Shown piece by piece: positions 27,001-40,400 of a stretch of DNA of 64,000 nucleotides (within the stretch, counting starts at the first letter, position 1; the number at the start of each line of letters is the position of its first letter). The DNA is from Mugil cephalus. Taxonomy: Eukaryota; Chordata; Actinopteri; Mugiliformes; Mugilidae. The stretch is taken from the NCBI RefSeq assembly GCF_022458985.1, contig NC_061789.1, positions 18,580,357 through 18,644,356 of the forward strand. Reading direction: 5' to 3'. Below the pieces are notes generated by a model. The model made no database searches. It saw only the letters and a list, made by a program, of their open reading frames with translations, and was not told the origin of the DNA. The position numbers were made by a program, and so were the translations under genes.

Positions 27001-29187
27001 TATAAGTAAGGGCCGCCGTCCAACATTGTCACCGTTAGTTGTAAACAGTGGCAGATAACACTCACAAAACGCGTTCGACAATAAACTGTTTTATGACTTC
27101 AGTAATCAAGTTGTGCTGCTGATCTCGATAAGGACATCAAACGAGAAACACTCGGTTAGCTCTGCGTGTCAAGAGTCAAGCCATTCCTGACATTTATCTG
27201 AGAGCTGGACCAATAACTTCCACATCTCTGTTTAGTTACAAACGTTTGGCTGTGGCGGATGGCAATTTAATGATGAACTCTTTGCATATTCCATCTGCAC
27301 AGGCTTCCTATTAAACTCATTTGATCCCATGTGTCATTTCACTCAAGACATTTCTGTTGCTACCTTCTGAAGAATATCACTTGATGCCGGTAACAGCCCG
27401 CTAACGCTTCCTCCACCAAAACCTCGTTTCTGCATTTAGTTCCTCACTATGCTACATTACTTCTCTGAATGGTGTACATGTGTAGATGGTCTGGCTGTAG
27501 TCAGCTGTTGGGTAGCTGTGTTCAAAATGTGTCTGAAAACCATTCGTACTAACTAGCGTACTTGTTCAATGTTGTCATGTATCACCAACTTGCACTGTGG
27601 CTTTCAGTTTGTGGCCATATAGCACAACAGCCATTCCATTGCCCAGAGAGTCCTCCTTCTCCTGGTTACTTTTTCCAGCATCTCTTTTAGAACCAGTGGA
27701 AGGTTTCCTCCCACCTCTGTCCACCAGCTGGACTCGCTTGTTCCTAACTCATATTCAAAGATGAGTCAAATGAACTGTTGGTCTGTTAGTTTGTTTGTTT
27801 TTTTAGGATTATAATCCATTCTTGGATCTGGTTTTGTTTACTTAAGTATTTTTGTTTTTAATTATTTTGCATTTACAGCCAGGTTTCACACTGTGTTGGT
27901 TTACAAGGTAAATGAGGCAATGTTTATGCCAAGAAAGATTATATTAGTTACCGTTGCTTCACAGTAAAAAGAAACAGCAATAAGTGCTATCCCTATAACG
28001 CACAAAGTCAGTGGGATTGTTTTCTTGTTTTGAGTTGCTGTGCTTCAAAAGGTGCAGGTGGGTTGCAAAATCCTTGGTTGATTAGATTTTTTTTATATAT
28101 ATTTTTAATTTTCCCCCACATGTTTAAATTTCTTTATATACACATTAACATGAATCCAACACATTTAAGGGATAAATGGAGGCAGAAGATGTTATTCAGA
28201 GATACAGGAGCTGCCTCTGTAGCGCCACACTAGACTTGTATGCAATAGGCCCCGCCCTATCGCTGCTGAGCCAGTCAGGAGGCCGCATATTATGCGTTGT
28301 CTGTCAGGTTCCAAGAGCCTTTTCAGTCTGTAGGTGAAATCCCAGAAGCACCCTGCAGTATTACCAAAAGAGAAGCTAACAGTGCAGCTCGCTTCCTTCA
28401 GCCAACTACTGAGGCCAAAATGGATCACATTGTCGCTTGAACAAAAAATAAAATAAAAATAATATTCGAACCTGTGTATTATTTGAGTAGCTTACAATTG
28501 AAAGCAGCATGGTAATAATAATGCATATTCATAATTTGCACTAGGCCGACATAAGATAAAGCACATATAGTAGGCAGGGGGTCCCTACTTAATCCCTACT
28601 CCATCAGTTTAGGGTCCTTGGCCTGAAAAAGGTTGAAGACCCTTGATTTAAGCAATAACACACATGTCCAGTTATATTTCTGATCACTATCTTTGAGCAA
28701 ATCAGTCTCAAGTCTGTGCTCTTTGAGTCATTCTGCAATATATTTCCTTCTTATTATTAAATAATGCCATACACTTTCGATCTCTCCGTACTGAAATGTT
28801 CCCATTGGCACAAATACATTGTCACAAACAGCGACCTAAAAACCTCAAACAAACACAAATGGTGAATCCACTATGGATAAGTGAGATGGAAAGTTTTTAA
28901 AAGTAGGTGAAGTGTAGTTTTAAGCCCTTGAGATGAATAGAAAAGTCTGTCAATAATTGCATGCTTTGTGTACTACTTTCATAAGATGTGGTTACACAAC
29001 AGAATGATGTATTAAGGTCCTTTCTTTTCTTGTCTAACCTGACAGAACTCATTTAGCCTGAATGGTCATCCATTTATAAGTGCACTGTAACAACATGAAG
29101 AAAAGAGAGGATGCCGTGGACAGTCTATTATGTTTTCATCCAGAATGGCTTTGTACTTCAGCATTCTCATTTTGTACAATGAAGCCC

Positions 29188-29258
<71 letters not shown>

Positions 29259-30699
29259 AGAATTTAAAAAAAGAAAAAAAACATGTAAATAAAGGCATGC
29301 TTGCATTGTATGCACTTCCTCTAAGCAATGTCCTCAATTTTTCTGTAACCAGAAAGTAACACACACACGTTCGTGCTCTTTTTGCTGCGAGGCATGTCAC
29401 ATTAGCTGTTTTAATCCCAGTTCAAAGTCAAGGTGACCTGCTCTTGGACATGACGCTGCTAGAGGACAGATTTTGATACAAATCTGCTGAAAGAAATCTG
29501 AGAACCTGAAGGGAGAAACTCTGGTAGGTCCTGTAACTCAGTGAGAGGAGGAAGGGATTCAATATTATCAATAAAATTCTGCAAAAGCGTTCGGTTTGAC
29601 TGTAAAACTACATACTGTTGGGATTTTGGGTGCGCCACTGTGTGCCGTTCATTGTTAAAACTTGCTGATAGAGGGATGATTAAACTGGTTAAATATGAGT
29701 GGAATTCCTTTAATGCACTGCAATGAAAATGAAATGAAATGTTGCCTTTAATTGTTGATAGAAATCTTTGTCCTCACCATATCTTTAGTGAAAATAGTAA
29801 CTCAGTGTTTGACTTTTCGTACCATGACCATTTTTTATGCCAGGTTTGGCGACTGTTGGAAGGATTACTATTAAACAATACATTCCACAGGCATATGGTC
29901 CGTGGATCATTCTATTGCCACATCAAGATTTAAAGACAAAAGACATTTTGTCATTTTTATTTTGTGGGGCACATGGGAACACATTCTTCTTACGGACAAG
30001 TTGACTTAAAACTTCAACACCAATTAGGATTTAGCTCAAATCAGATATTTCAACATGGGTTTTAATGTGTGAACTATCCAGTGTAAACAGTTTCTCAGCT
30101 TTAACTTTGGTGTGTTATGTTGATGCTTGGTGCGCAGCCAAGACTCACTGTTCACCCACTTTATTAAGTCTCTAGTTTATTTAATGGCTCAGTCTATGGT
30201 GTACCAAAGCATGCTTGTTGAATGAAAGTGCATTAAGCTATGAAGTGATATCATAATGCGCTTGTAAAAAGACGTACAGTCACAAAGTTTTTAAACAAAT
30301 CCAAAGCTGACTACACTATAAGCTTAACAAAGAGCGTGAACGTCATTAGCAGTAGGCTATGCTTGCTAAACATTAGCATCTTCTACTAGAACTGGTGGCT
30401 AGATTTAGCCTCAGAGCAGCATGGATTGTTTGACATTTCATTGGAGTAGTTAACTTTCTCTTCCCTGTGTATTTTAAAATGGCTGCCTTTATACATTCAT
30501 TGATGTATTTGTGGAGATGCACAGGATCAAAGCTGTCTACCACACAATACATTTGGTTTGCGACTCTGTCCTTTGTCCTTGGGCAAGGCACTTATTTGAT
30601 CCCTCTGTACTGTGCGTTTGAACCCAGAGCTAAAAATAGACTTTTATTGTTCGTTTTTCTTCTTCCTTTGCGTTGCTGATGGCAGGTTTATGGGAGACA
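24076..30699. other. intergenic spacer between znf281 and muc13
   Basis: No exon of a recognisable family is visible on either strand. The longest open frames are under 100 codons and show no family resemblance. The only clear structures are a poly(A)/TA tract at 29191-29256 and a short hAT-end-like sequence near 28620-28655 (GGGTCCTTGGCCTGAAAAAG followed by GTTGAAGACCC). The segment may contain regulatory elements, but nothing can be claimed from one sequence. Confidence 0.55.
29191..29256. repeat. A28 run followed by (TA)n tract
   Basis: Twenty-eight consecutive A residues run directly into about 19 TA dinucleotides. An A-run passing into a simple repeat can mark the tail of an old retroposon, but I recognise no element body beside it. 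Confidence 0.9.
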
Positions 30700-30734
30700 G
30701 GCCCAGCGCGTGGGTGGAGGAAGAGCAGTACAGT

Positions 30735-30790
30735 AATGATGATTGACAGGGCAGGCGGCCAATCAGGCGAGGCTAAGGCTTTTAAGAGTG
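30735..30790 (+). promoter_or_regulatory. muc13 core promoter region
   Basis: Upstream of the muc13 signal-peptide exon are TGATTGACAG at 30740-30749 (a textbook PBX/MEIS half-composite), a CCAAT box in GCGGCCAATCAGG (about 30756-30768) and a TTTAAG TATA-like element at 30781. The spacing suits transcription starting near 30805-30815. All of this is inferred from motif matches. Confidence 0.45.
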
Positions 30791-30945
30791 TCAGGGGCTG
30801 CGGCTCCAGACTAGACCACCTGTAGCAGCCTGGAGGAAGACACGGCCTCTGGAAGCACCGTTATTTTCTACGTTACACCGGCGGGACGCGGCACTTCTTC
30901 ACCGGGTGGCCCTTTTCAGAAGAACCGTTTAACGACACCAGAAAC

Positions 30946-31407
30946 ATGTTACTCAGATATCTACCTCTCCTGTTTCTCTGCGGGGCTCTCTTCAAAGGTG
31001 AGTGGAGTTTACTTCCACACTTTTTCTTAGAGCAGAGACAGAAGTTAACGTTTGAGTCCATGTTCAGGTTACTAGTTGCTGTTTGAAACCTCAAATATTT
31101 ATCTTACTTAAATATATATGTGACGGAGGTATCTTTAATTTTCTGTATGATGACAATATCAGTCAATAAAACAATAAAAGGTCCTAAAAATGACCATGAA
31201 CAACATCACGAATGACGTATCATTATCAGCATTTTAACTGTATACACGCACATCTATCTATCTATACACTATACTATACAATTATTTTTTTAAATGTTTT
31301 GTTTTCATCTGCTTTTGTGCTTTTGTCATTAATGAACAATTTCATATTTTATCGTAATAAGTATCTTAACCTAAGGTGTGGAACAAAAAAACACGTACAC
31401 TGGATTA

Positions 31408-31438
<31 letters not shown>

Positions 31439-34400
31439 TTTATTTTTTATTGTCCTGTTATTATTATTGAAATTTACATCTGAAATAGGACCACAGGTGA
31501 AAAGTTTGTACCTTTTCCCGCCGTACACATTCACGGGGGGGTTGGTTAAATAGTCTTGAGCGTGACTCACTGCTCCTTCAGTGTGACTCAAAGCTCCTTG
31601 GGGGTGGACAGATGCCAGCGAGGAGGCCTGGGTCAAACGACAGCCGGCTCCCTGAAGCGCAGCACACTCCACTCGCAAAGTTTATTCTGCGAGGCCTCGG
31701 CGGCGGCGCTGAAGCCGCTTGAGGAATTTTGATGATGCTCACTCAAGCCCCAGAACGTTCCAAATCCATTGGTCACTGCTCCACGCGCTGAAGTGCATCT
31801 CTGTGTTTCAAACATGTGAATACTGCGAGTCGGTCATATGCTGGAAGCCTGCAGGCTGCTTGTGTGTCTCCCTTCCTGTCATGTGGTTATTTGTATAGAA
31901 ACAGAGATAGACAGAGGGAGGCACGGAGCTGGTGGCAGCTCTGTTCGTCTGAAGTAGCAGTAAAGAGGTCCAGATGAAAAGACCTCCTGAAGGCCGTGCT
32001 CCTCCTCCTCCTCTGAGTCTGAGTCTGGCGCCACATTTTGTTGAGCTTCCCTATTAGAAATCCTTCACAATAAATGTCGTCTTCTCCTCCCCTCGCTCTG
32101 CTACCGCTCTCTCTCTCAAACCACATGCTGTATCATGGCTCCATGTGTCGTGTTATGCTGGCCAGTCATCACTAAGTCATTACTGAAGCATCCAAGACTT
32201 CTTCTGGAATGAGAAATCAATCAATCGGTCAGATTTTGTTCACAGAGAACCTTTCAGAATAAATCGTTGTCATTCAAAGTGCTTTACATTTTGATTGACA
32301 AATATACATATTAAAAGTGAAACGGGAAAAAGGGCATGGAAACTAATGTACACTGCATCTGTCATAAAGAAAAGGATGAGGTAAAGTAGTGAAAGGTCAG
32401 TATCAGAAAAAAAACTGATATAAAGATAAAAACAGACAACAAAATATAGAATAAAATATAAAAATAACAATAAGAGACGTAAAATGTAATAAAATAGAAA
32501 GACTATCAAACTGGAAAGTGTCTGACCTATATTCCATTTGCTCTGTAATATTAAAATGAGCTGTGTATTATGAGGCAGCGTAATAAATACTACTAGCGTG
32601 TTATCTTTGTGGGAAGTTGGCCGAGCCAGTGAATGTCAGTTGTTTTTGTGCGTCACTGACTTCCTCCTCTCCTCGTTACTAGCTTCGGTTAATTGTTCTT
32701 TGCCATATTATACTTCCCTCTACCTGCTCATCTTCCTCATTCCACTCCCTTCTACCTGCTGACACCAATTGTTTTTAGTACATCCACTTTTCACGCGCAC
32801 TTGTTGCTGCGGTTTCACCTCAGCCTCTGCTCCCTCCGTCGCTGCCGTCGCTGCTGTCCCTGCTGTATCCTGTTGGATTAGACGTGCTCCGGGGCAGTAA
32901 ATCTCACTCTGTAATTGGAAAGCATGTGCTGGCGGAGCTTTAATTGGATATGATATGCGCAGAGGCCCCGCCAGTGAGCTCTTGCTTCAGGGAGCCATCT
33001 GTTACCTCCAAGTTACAGTAAAGGAGCTCTGTTTGCTCGGATAGAAACAACTCATTTCTGTCTGCCTCCTACTGTTGAGGACTCTGGAGACTGTCTGATG
33101 AGCAAAGAAAGCAGAGAAATGGCTATAGTACGAAACCAGAATCAGAAACAGAAGGAAAGCCGTGGCCCTGTGTCGGGCATTCAGTCTGACTCCTCAGCAG
33201 CAGGAAGAGCCACAGTCCAAGTTTATGTGACAGTCCAGATGGAAGAGAGCAAGGTCTTTGTTTAAATTTGCACAGTCATCTTTTGTTAGTCATCTGTTAA
33301 TGATACAGAATGCTGTTAATACATAAAGTAAATAAATGATCTCGCTCACCATTCCATCCATCAAATAGATGGAGCGGATTGAAATGCTTGTATTGTTGGG
33401 GGGTTAAAGGGGGATTTGATATATAATAATTTTAATAAATACATTTTAAAGAAATAAATTTGTTTCATATATGAGAAAGAAGAGAATCAAATCCCCAGGG
33501 CCCGATTTATTCTCTGTTTGTCACCGATACTCTCCAAATATAATTAAATCATATACGATTAAACAGTTCAATTAAATGATTGTTTCAATATTTGTTTAAA
33601 GACGGTCATCAATCTGCTAATAGCACTTGAAGGTTATAATGCTCTTGTTTGTGTCAGAGAGGCATTGTTGCCATGATGAATTGAATCGTGGCACAAGATT
33701 AAAGGCTAATGTGAAAGAGTTTAACGGAAAACAGAATATCAGAGAAAGCTATTCTGTATGACTGCATTAGTTTTAACCATGTACACTGATGTGTACTGAA
33801 TAAACTGGCATGTATAGGTCTGCAAATCATTAATAACTTTATCAGATCAAATGATAATTTCAGTGAATGTCTGTTGATCAGTCTCAAAATGAGATGAGTG
33901 ATGACTGAGCTTGTAAATTTGCAGAATTTGGAACCGGGTGTCTGTGGTGACAGACAAGTGTTCGGTGGAAATCTTGTAAATGCGGTTCAAAAACACTAGC
34001 ACTTATTCCCAGGGGGGAGCTAAAGAGAACATCTCTTGAGTTCGCTACATTAAAGCCTAAAGTGTTTTCTATAACTTAAATATTCAGTTTCCATGAAGCC
34101 ATCCATTTGTGCAAAACCGTAAAGGGCAACAACAACAACCATTTGGAATTTGTTTATAAGAAAATAACCATTATCAAAAAAGCTGGATATTCATTTATTG
34201 AGAACAATGTTTCCAACTATCCATGTTTTCTCGTATTGGAACATTGACTTCCACCATGTTGCCCAGCCCTGATCAGTTGTGTTGACACTCCTGTGAGGAC
34301 ATTCCTGCTGAAATGGCGTCAGCTGTGCTGCTTTGATGTGGCGTCCCTCGGGCCTTGTTTTGATTGGGCGCTGAAGGAGGCTGACCTGTGTACATCCATT

Positions 34401-37400
34401 GGTGTGCCATGAGGTTTAAAACGCAGGAATGAGCCCCTTTAAACGCAGGAGGTCATAAAGCAGTATGCGAGAAATTCATTCGATCTCTCGTTAGCTGACA
34501 AAGGGCGCACGGTAATTAGCCATGAACTGTGGTCCAGTACGCTTCTAGCATTCTTTGATCAGCTGGCTTGAGATGTCATACTGCATGATTTCTGAAACAC
34601 GGCCGCTGCGCACGCGTCACCATAGGTCAGCCCTTCACATGACTCCTCTGTCTCTCTAATGAGATCCTGCCTTTTGGCCTCAGGCTCTTCCTGACGGTTG
34701 GGTCGCAGCCTGTCAGTTCATCTCCTGCTCTGTGTGCAGTCTCTAATCAGGTATGCGCTTCGCACAGTGCTGCTGGATGTAAAAAAAAAGTATTTCAGGA
34801 ATGCTGTTTTCTTCTAATCCTGAAGATAAAATGGACTACTTTCATGGCAACATTGAGAAATAAAGAAATAGTTTGATGTCTTGGTGTCAGTGACCCCCCA
34901 CCCAGCCTTGTGTTTTCAGTAGCGGTTAGCGCTTATTACCTTGGAGTGGTAGCAGAAGCGGGACGTTGAGCACGAGAGTTCGGGGGGGCTGGATGTGACA
35001 GTCAGCCATTGAACGGGTACTTCACGGAAGTGCTATTGTGTCACATAAGAATTCCCCTGAAGTGAAGTGCAGCGCGGAGCTGAAACACAAGCACTGATGC
35101 CAAAGTCTAACTCGGCCTCTCTCACTCTGTTTCTGTCAGAGGTTTGAAGTGAGGCAAAGCTCTGACAGCTGGAAGCAGCCATCTCCTCAGCAACCGATAC
35201 TTTACTACACTGCGCTTGTTTGATTTACGCTGAGCAATAAAAGGAAAGATAGAGTGGTTATAGTTTGTCAGACCTTCTCAGCGGAGTTGGAGCAAAGCCG
35301 GACCTTCTTATCCACATCCTCCTGAGTGTGTGTTCATGACCTTAGACCCACTTGTCACCCTGGCCGACACAGTCATCTCTTTTGTGTCTGTTGGGGATTA
35401 TCCGCCAAATCCTTGGAGACAAGGCTCCCATTTAGACGTGCACCACAGAGTGTGCCCTTAATTACTGCACTGTTTCAACAATATTACACTAAGTGTCTGT
35501 CTATATGCATCATCTTGTGGGTTGTCATAACCTTTCAGAGTGTTTGGGGTACCTTTGCAGTCATGCAAGACAAAGGCAATTGAAAAGCAGCTCTGTCAAA
35601 ACAAAAAACAAGTCATCTGAAAATGAAAAAGCTACTTGGATGAGTGGGAAACATCCCAATGTGTCCAATTCCATTTGGACATTCTCATTGAATTGAATGA
35701 GAAGGTGTTTCCAAACGCTTGACTGGTAGTGTGCACTTCACTGTCTTTGACATTGATTTGTCTGTTACTTCCTCCTGTGTCCGTAAATACATTTTTATGA
35801 TGTGGTCATATTGTTCTCTCATGTTTATCTGGATTATTGACCGATAGAATTACCTCAGTGTACAGGGACACTTTGTTCAGTATTACCACTTCAAGGTCGC
35901 AGCTTCAGCATCCTTCCAAGACTGAGCTGAGACAAAGGTTGAGACAAAGAATAACAGTGTAGTAAATTTACTGTAACACTCTATGGGAAGACTCATATTA
36001 AATGTTGCAACAATGACATAATTACATGGTATTAATTATTTCAGATGCCAAAACATTTATCTGTATGTACATATTTTTCCACTAGAAGACGGGACTTTTC
36101 TTCTCTATATTGCCTAATATTTTATTAAATATTTGACTGAACTGAAGTGAAAAAAATACTAGGTTGGTCTGATAGGACAAAAATTCTTCCTATTCTGACA
36201 TAGATATGGCAGAAAATTCTAAGTGGCCTCAGTCTAAAAGCATGGTACTGGTGCTATCCTGTCTTTTTAACACTGATGCATGTCCAGCCTTTATTACTCC
36301 TTAAGTGTTCAGTTAACAAACACCTCCATTTTGATTAGCTTTAATGTACCATTAGTCAAGACACAGATAAAAACTGGTAAACTCTCTATTCTGGCAGTCA
36401 TGATAAGGAAAATGGTTTCTACATACACACAGAGAGAGCTGAGAGAGAGTCTTTTTGAGAAAGTTTATGAGTCTGTTAAGTTAATGTCTTTTCATTTTGA
36501 ACCACTTATTGTGTTACCAGTTATGGCTAAAATTGTATTTCTAAATCGTCCTCCACTGCCTTCATTCAGAAGTGTCTGCTGGTTCTGACAATAGCTTAGC
36601 ACCGAGCTACTGGAGTGGAGCCAGTCACACACACCTGACTAATCTACAGGATGGAGTGTAAACTGAAACTGGCTGTTCGGTTTCAGCAATAGGAAGCTAA
36701 ACAATGGCTAAAATGTGATGATTTTTTTTTATACAAGCTGATAAAATGCACTGTGAAATACTTAACCTTCAACTCAGACATTCATTGGAATACAAAAGTC
36801 CTTGCAAAAGATACAAAAAAAGTTACACAGATAGAATCAAAGTTGCTCAATCTCATCTAAGAGGTTTTTCATTCATCTCTATCTTGGGTTACCCACTAAG
36901 ATTAGTTTAATCTTGAAGAGCCTATCATAAATGATACATTAGCCTAATAGCATAATTAGCCCAGTCATTTTTTGACTGTTACAAAATCAAAAAAAAACAG
37001 CAACAAACAAACAAACAATAAACTTGATAAAAATATATTTTTCTTGTTTTCCAAAAACGTTCAAATATGACTTAGGCAGCTATGCTGTTAGGTGTGTTTT
37101 GCTGCACTGATGTCACATTATGTTGCTTCATGTGTAAATACCAAACGCTGCCACTCCTCTATTTTATGATCATTAAAAATGTCACTTCCTCATCTATATT
37201 ATCTCATCGTCAATGACTTCTTCTACTTACCTAATGTGTAACTTTTTAGGTGTGTGCGTGTATGTATGTTCGCACGCATGTGTGTGGTGCAGTACACGGT
37301 GCTGTGTAGTTACTGTGTGCATTAACTACATCATATTCACAAACGTATAAACGTCTGCTGTCGCGGAGTGTGTGGAGCCTGTTGTTTTTCATCTCTAAAT

Positions 37401-40400
37401 GAGTCTTGGTTACTAAGTGATAAATACATTAAGTCATGCAGAGCCTTACACACAGAAAATAATCAAATCAAGTTCAGGATCTGATATTAGTCTTGATATT
37501 TTTCACCACTTCCTTGTGCCTTAGAGATGACTTACTGGAGAACGCTGTTTGTGTAAGCCATTCACCCATCTGGCTTTTGGTAGCATGTACCCTCTCTGGC
37601 TGCTGAAAGGAGGACATTGCATATAATCATTCTGTGCAGGAGCTGAGCTACACAGACTTAGCCATATCATCAAAGGCCTCCTGCTGTTTGAACCACTCCT
37701 CAAGCTGCCCTCTGGCTTCCTCTGTCTTCCTATAAACGCCAAGTGAAGAATGGGAGAGGGTTAAATGGGAACAGGCGTCATGACCATACTAACAGAGGAA
37801 GCTCTTTCCTCTAAGGTAGTCACATGAAGTTGGCAGCATTTGTGACTGACACATCTTGGGGTGTAGAAGTCACTGAATTTACAAATGACCTTTAACTCTC
37901 CCTGTTCTATTGGGTAGCATCTCAGAACTGGACTTATTGTACTGGACTCCTCATAATTTCTGTCTTGTAGAGAGAAGGTGGTGTACTGATTGTTTTCTGT
38001 CCTTTTGTTTTGACTCTAGGAGTGACAGCAGAGAATACCACAAGTAATGCTACAGCAGCTACAGAGGCAGCTAGATCTGTGACAGTTTCCACCAACCCCA
38101 CAGAGATCACCACCACAGTTGTTGGTGACACAACTCACTCTGCTTTACCAACCGCTGCTTCAACAACGCCCACTGCAAATCCACAGACAAGTCATACCAC
38201 CAGTTCTAGTGAGACTACAACTCCAGGCACCACACCTGCTCCAGAGCAAAATACCATCAACACAAGTCCAGCAGTCACGAGCACAACAATTCCACCAACC
38301 ACACACACCACCACTAACGCAACAACTCCAGCAGTCACAAGCACAACAATTCTGCCAACCGCAAACAACGCAACTAGTCCAACAGTCATGAGCACAACAA
38401 TTCAACCAACCACACACACCACCACTAACGCAACAACTCCAGCAGTCACAAGCACAACAATTTTGCCAACCGCAAACAACGCAACCAACGCAACTAGTCC
38501 AACAGTCATGAGCACAACAATTCCACCAACTGCAACCAACACAACCAACACAACAAGTCCAACAGTCATGAGCACAACAATTCCACCAACCGTAAGCAAC
38601 GCAACCAACGCAACAATTCCAGCAGTCACGAGCACAACAATTCCACCAACTGCAACCAACACAACCAACACAACAAGTCCAACAGTCACGAGCACAATTC
38701 CACCAACCGTAACCAACGCAACCAACGCAACAAGTCCAACAGTCATGAGCACAACAATTCCACCAACCGTAACCAACGCAACAAGTCCAACAGTCATGAG
38801 CACAACAATTCCACCAACCGTAAGCAACGCAACCAACGCAACAAGTCCAACAGTCATGAGCACAACAGTTCCACCAACCGTAACCAACGCAACAAGTCCA
38901 ACAGTCATGAGCACAACAATTCCACCAACCGTAACCAACGCAACCAACGCAACAAGTCCAACAGTCATGAGCACAACAGTTCCACCAACCGTAACCAACG
39001 CAACAAGTCCAACAGTCATGAGCACAACAGTTCCACCAACCGTAACCAACGCAACCAACGCAACAAGTCCAACAGTCATGAGCACAACAGTTCCGCCAAC
39101 CGTAACCAACGCAACCAACGCAACAAGTCCAACAGTCATGAGCACAACAATTCCACCAACCGTAACCAACGCAACCAACGCAACAAGTCCAACAGTCATG
39201 AGCACAACAATTCCGCCAACCGTAACCAACGCAACCAACGCAACAAGTCCAACAGTCATGAGCACAACAATTCCGCCAACCGTAACCAACGCAACCAACG
39301 CAACAAGTCCAACAGTCATGAGCACAACAATTCCGCCAACCGTAACCAACGCAACCAACGCAACAAGTCCAACAGTCATGAGCACAACAATTCCGCCAAC
39401 CGTAACCAACGCAACCAACGCAACAAGTCCAACAGTCATGAGCACAACAATTCCGCCAACCGTAACCAACGCAACCAACGCAACCAACGCAACAAGTCCA
39501 ACAGTCATGAGCACAACAATTCCGCCAACCGCAACCAACGCAACCAACGCAACAAGTCCAACAGTCATGAGCACAACAATTCCGCCAACCGCAACCAACG
39601 CAACAAGTCCAACAGTCATGAGCACAACAATTCCACCAACCGTAACCAACGCAACCAACGCAACAAGTCCAACAGTCATGAGCACAACAGTTCCACCAAC
39701 CGTAACCAACGCAACCAACGCAACAAGTCCAACAGTCATGAGCACAACAATTCCACCAACCGTAACCAACGCAACCAACGCAACAAGTCCAACAGTCATG
39801 AGCACAACAATTCCACCAACCGTAACCAACGCAACCAACGCAACAAGTCCAACAGTCATGAGCACAACAATTCCACCAACCGTAACCACTGGAAATACCA
39901 ACACCACCCTTAGTCCCTCAACAACAACCTCAGGAGGTAATACTAACAGCATGATAATTGTTAATGTGTGTTTTTATAAATTATACACTATGACCTGCAG
40001 GTGAGAGGGAATGTAATCAGGGAAAATGAGCACACCTGCACAAAGCAGTTTGATGTTGCAGACCTGTACCAAAGTCCATGATAATCCATCTAATATTAGA
40101 TGAGATATCTTATTAAATACATCAGATGTAAACCTCACACTCAATGATAAACGATGTCTGCAAACCAGGACATTTACATTTTTTTATCAGCAAAATCTGA
40201 GATGAGTAATAATATATTTTGACTGGTAACTGACTAATAATTGTTCTTTGTGCAGCTTTATACAGAAACATTATATACATAACCATGGTAACGCTAGGCG
40301 ACACTGATTGCTGATTCTGTTTGAATATTTGTGCACTGACTGTTTCTTAATTTTGATGATATAGTGACTGGCCACACTACAACTCATCTGACTACTGGAA

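Noticed and set aside
28610..28660. hAT-end-like sequence (GGCCTGAAAAAGGTTGAAGA)
   Set aside because: Only a partial match to a remembered terminal repeat and no partner end found; too weak to annotate as an element.
38480..39890. Direct repeats that could suggest a CRISPR array or satellite
   Set aside because: Repeats are contiguous without unique spacers, lie in a coding exon with splice sites at both ends, and translate to a mucin domain.
38402..39952. 516-codon open frame on the minus strand, opposite the mucin exon, rich in Val, Leu and Gly
   Set aside because: The 60-bp repeat unit is a multiple of three and has no stop in this antisense frame, so the frame stays open by repetition. 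The hydrophobic product is the mirror of the Thr/Asn/Pro codons and shows no independent gene signal.
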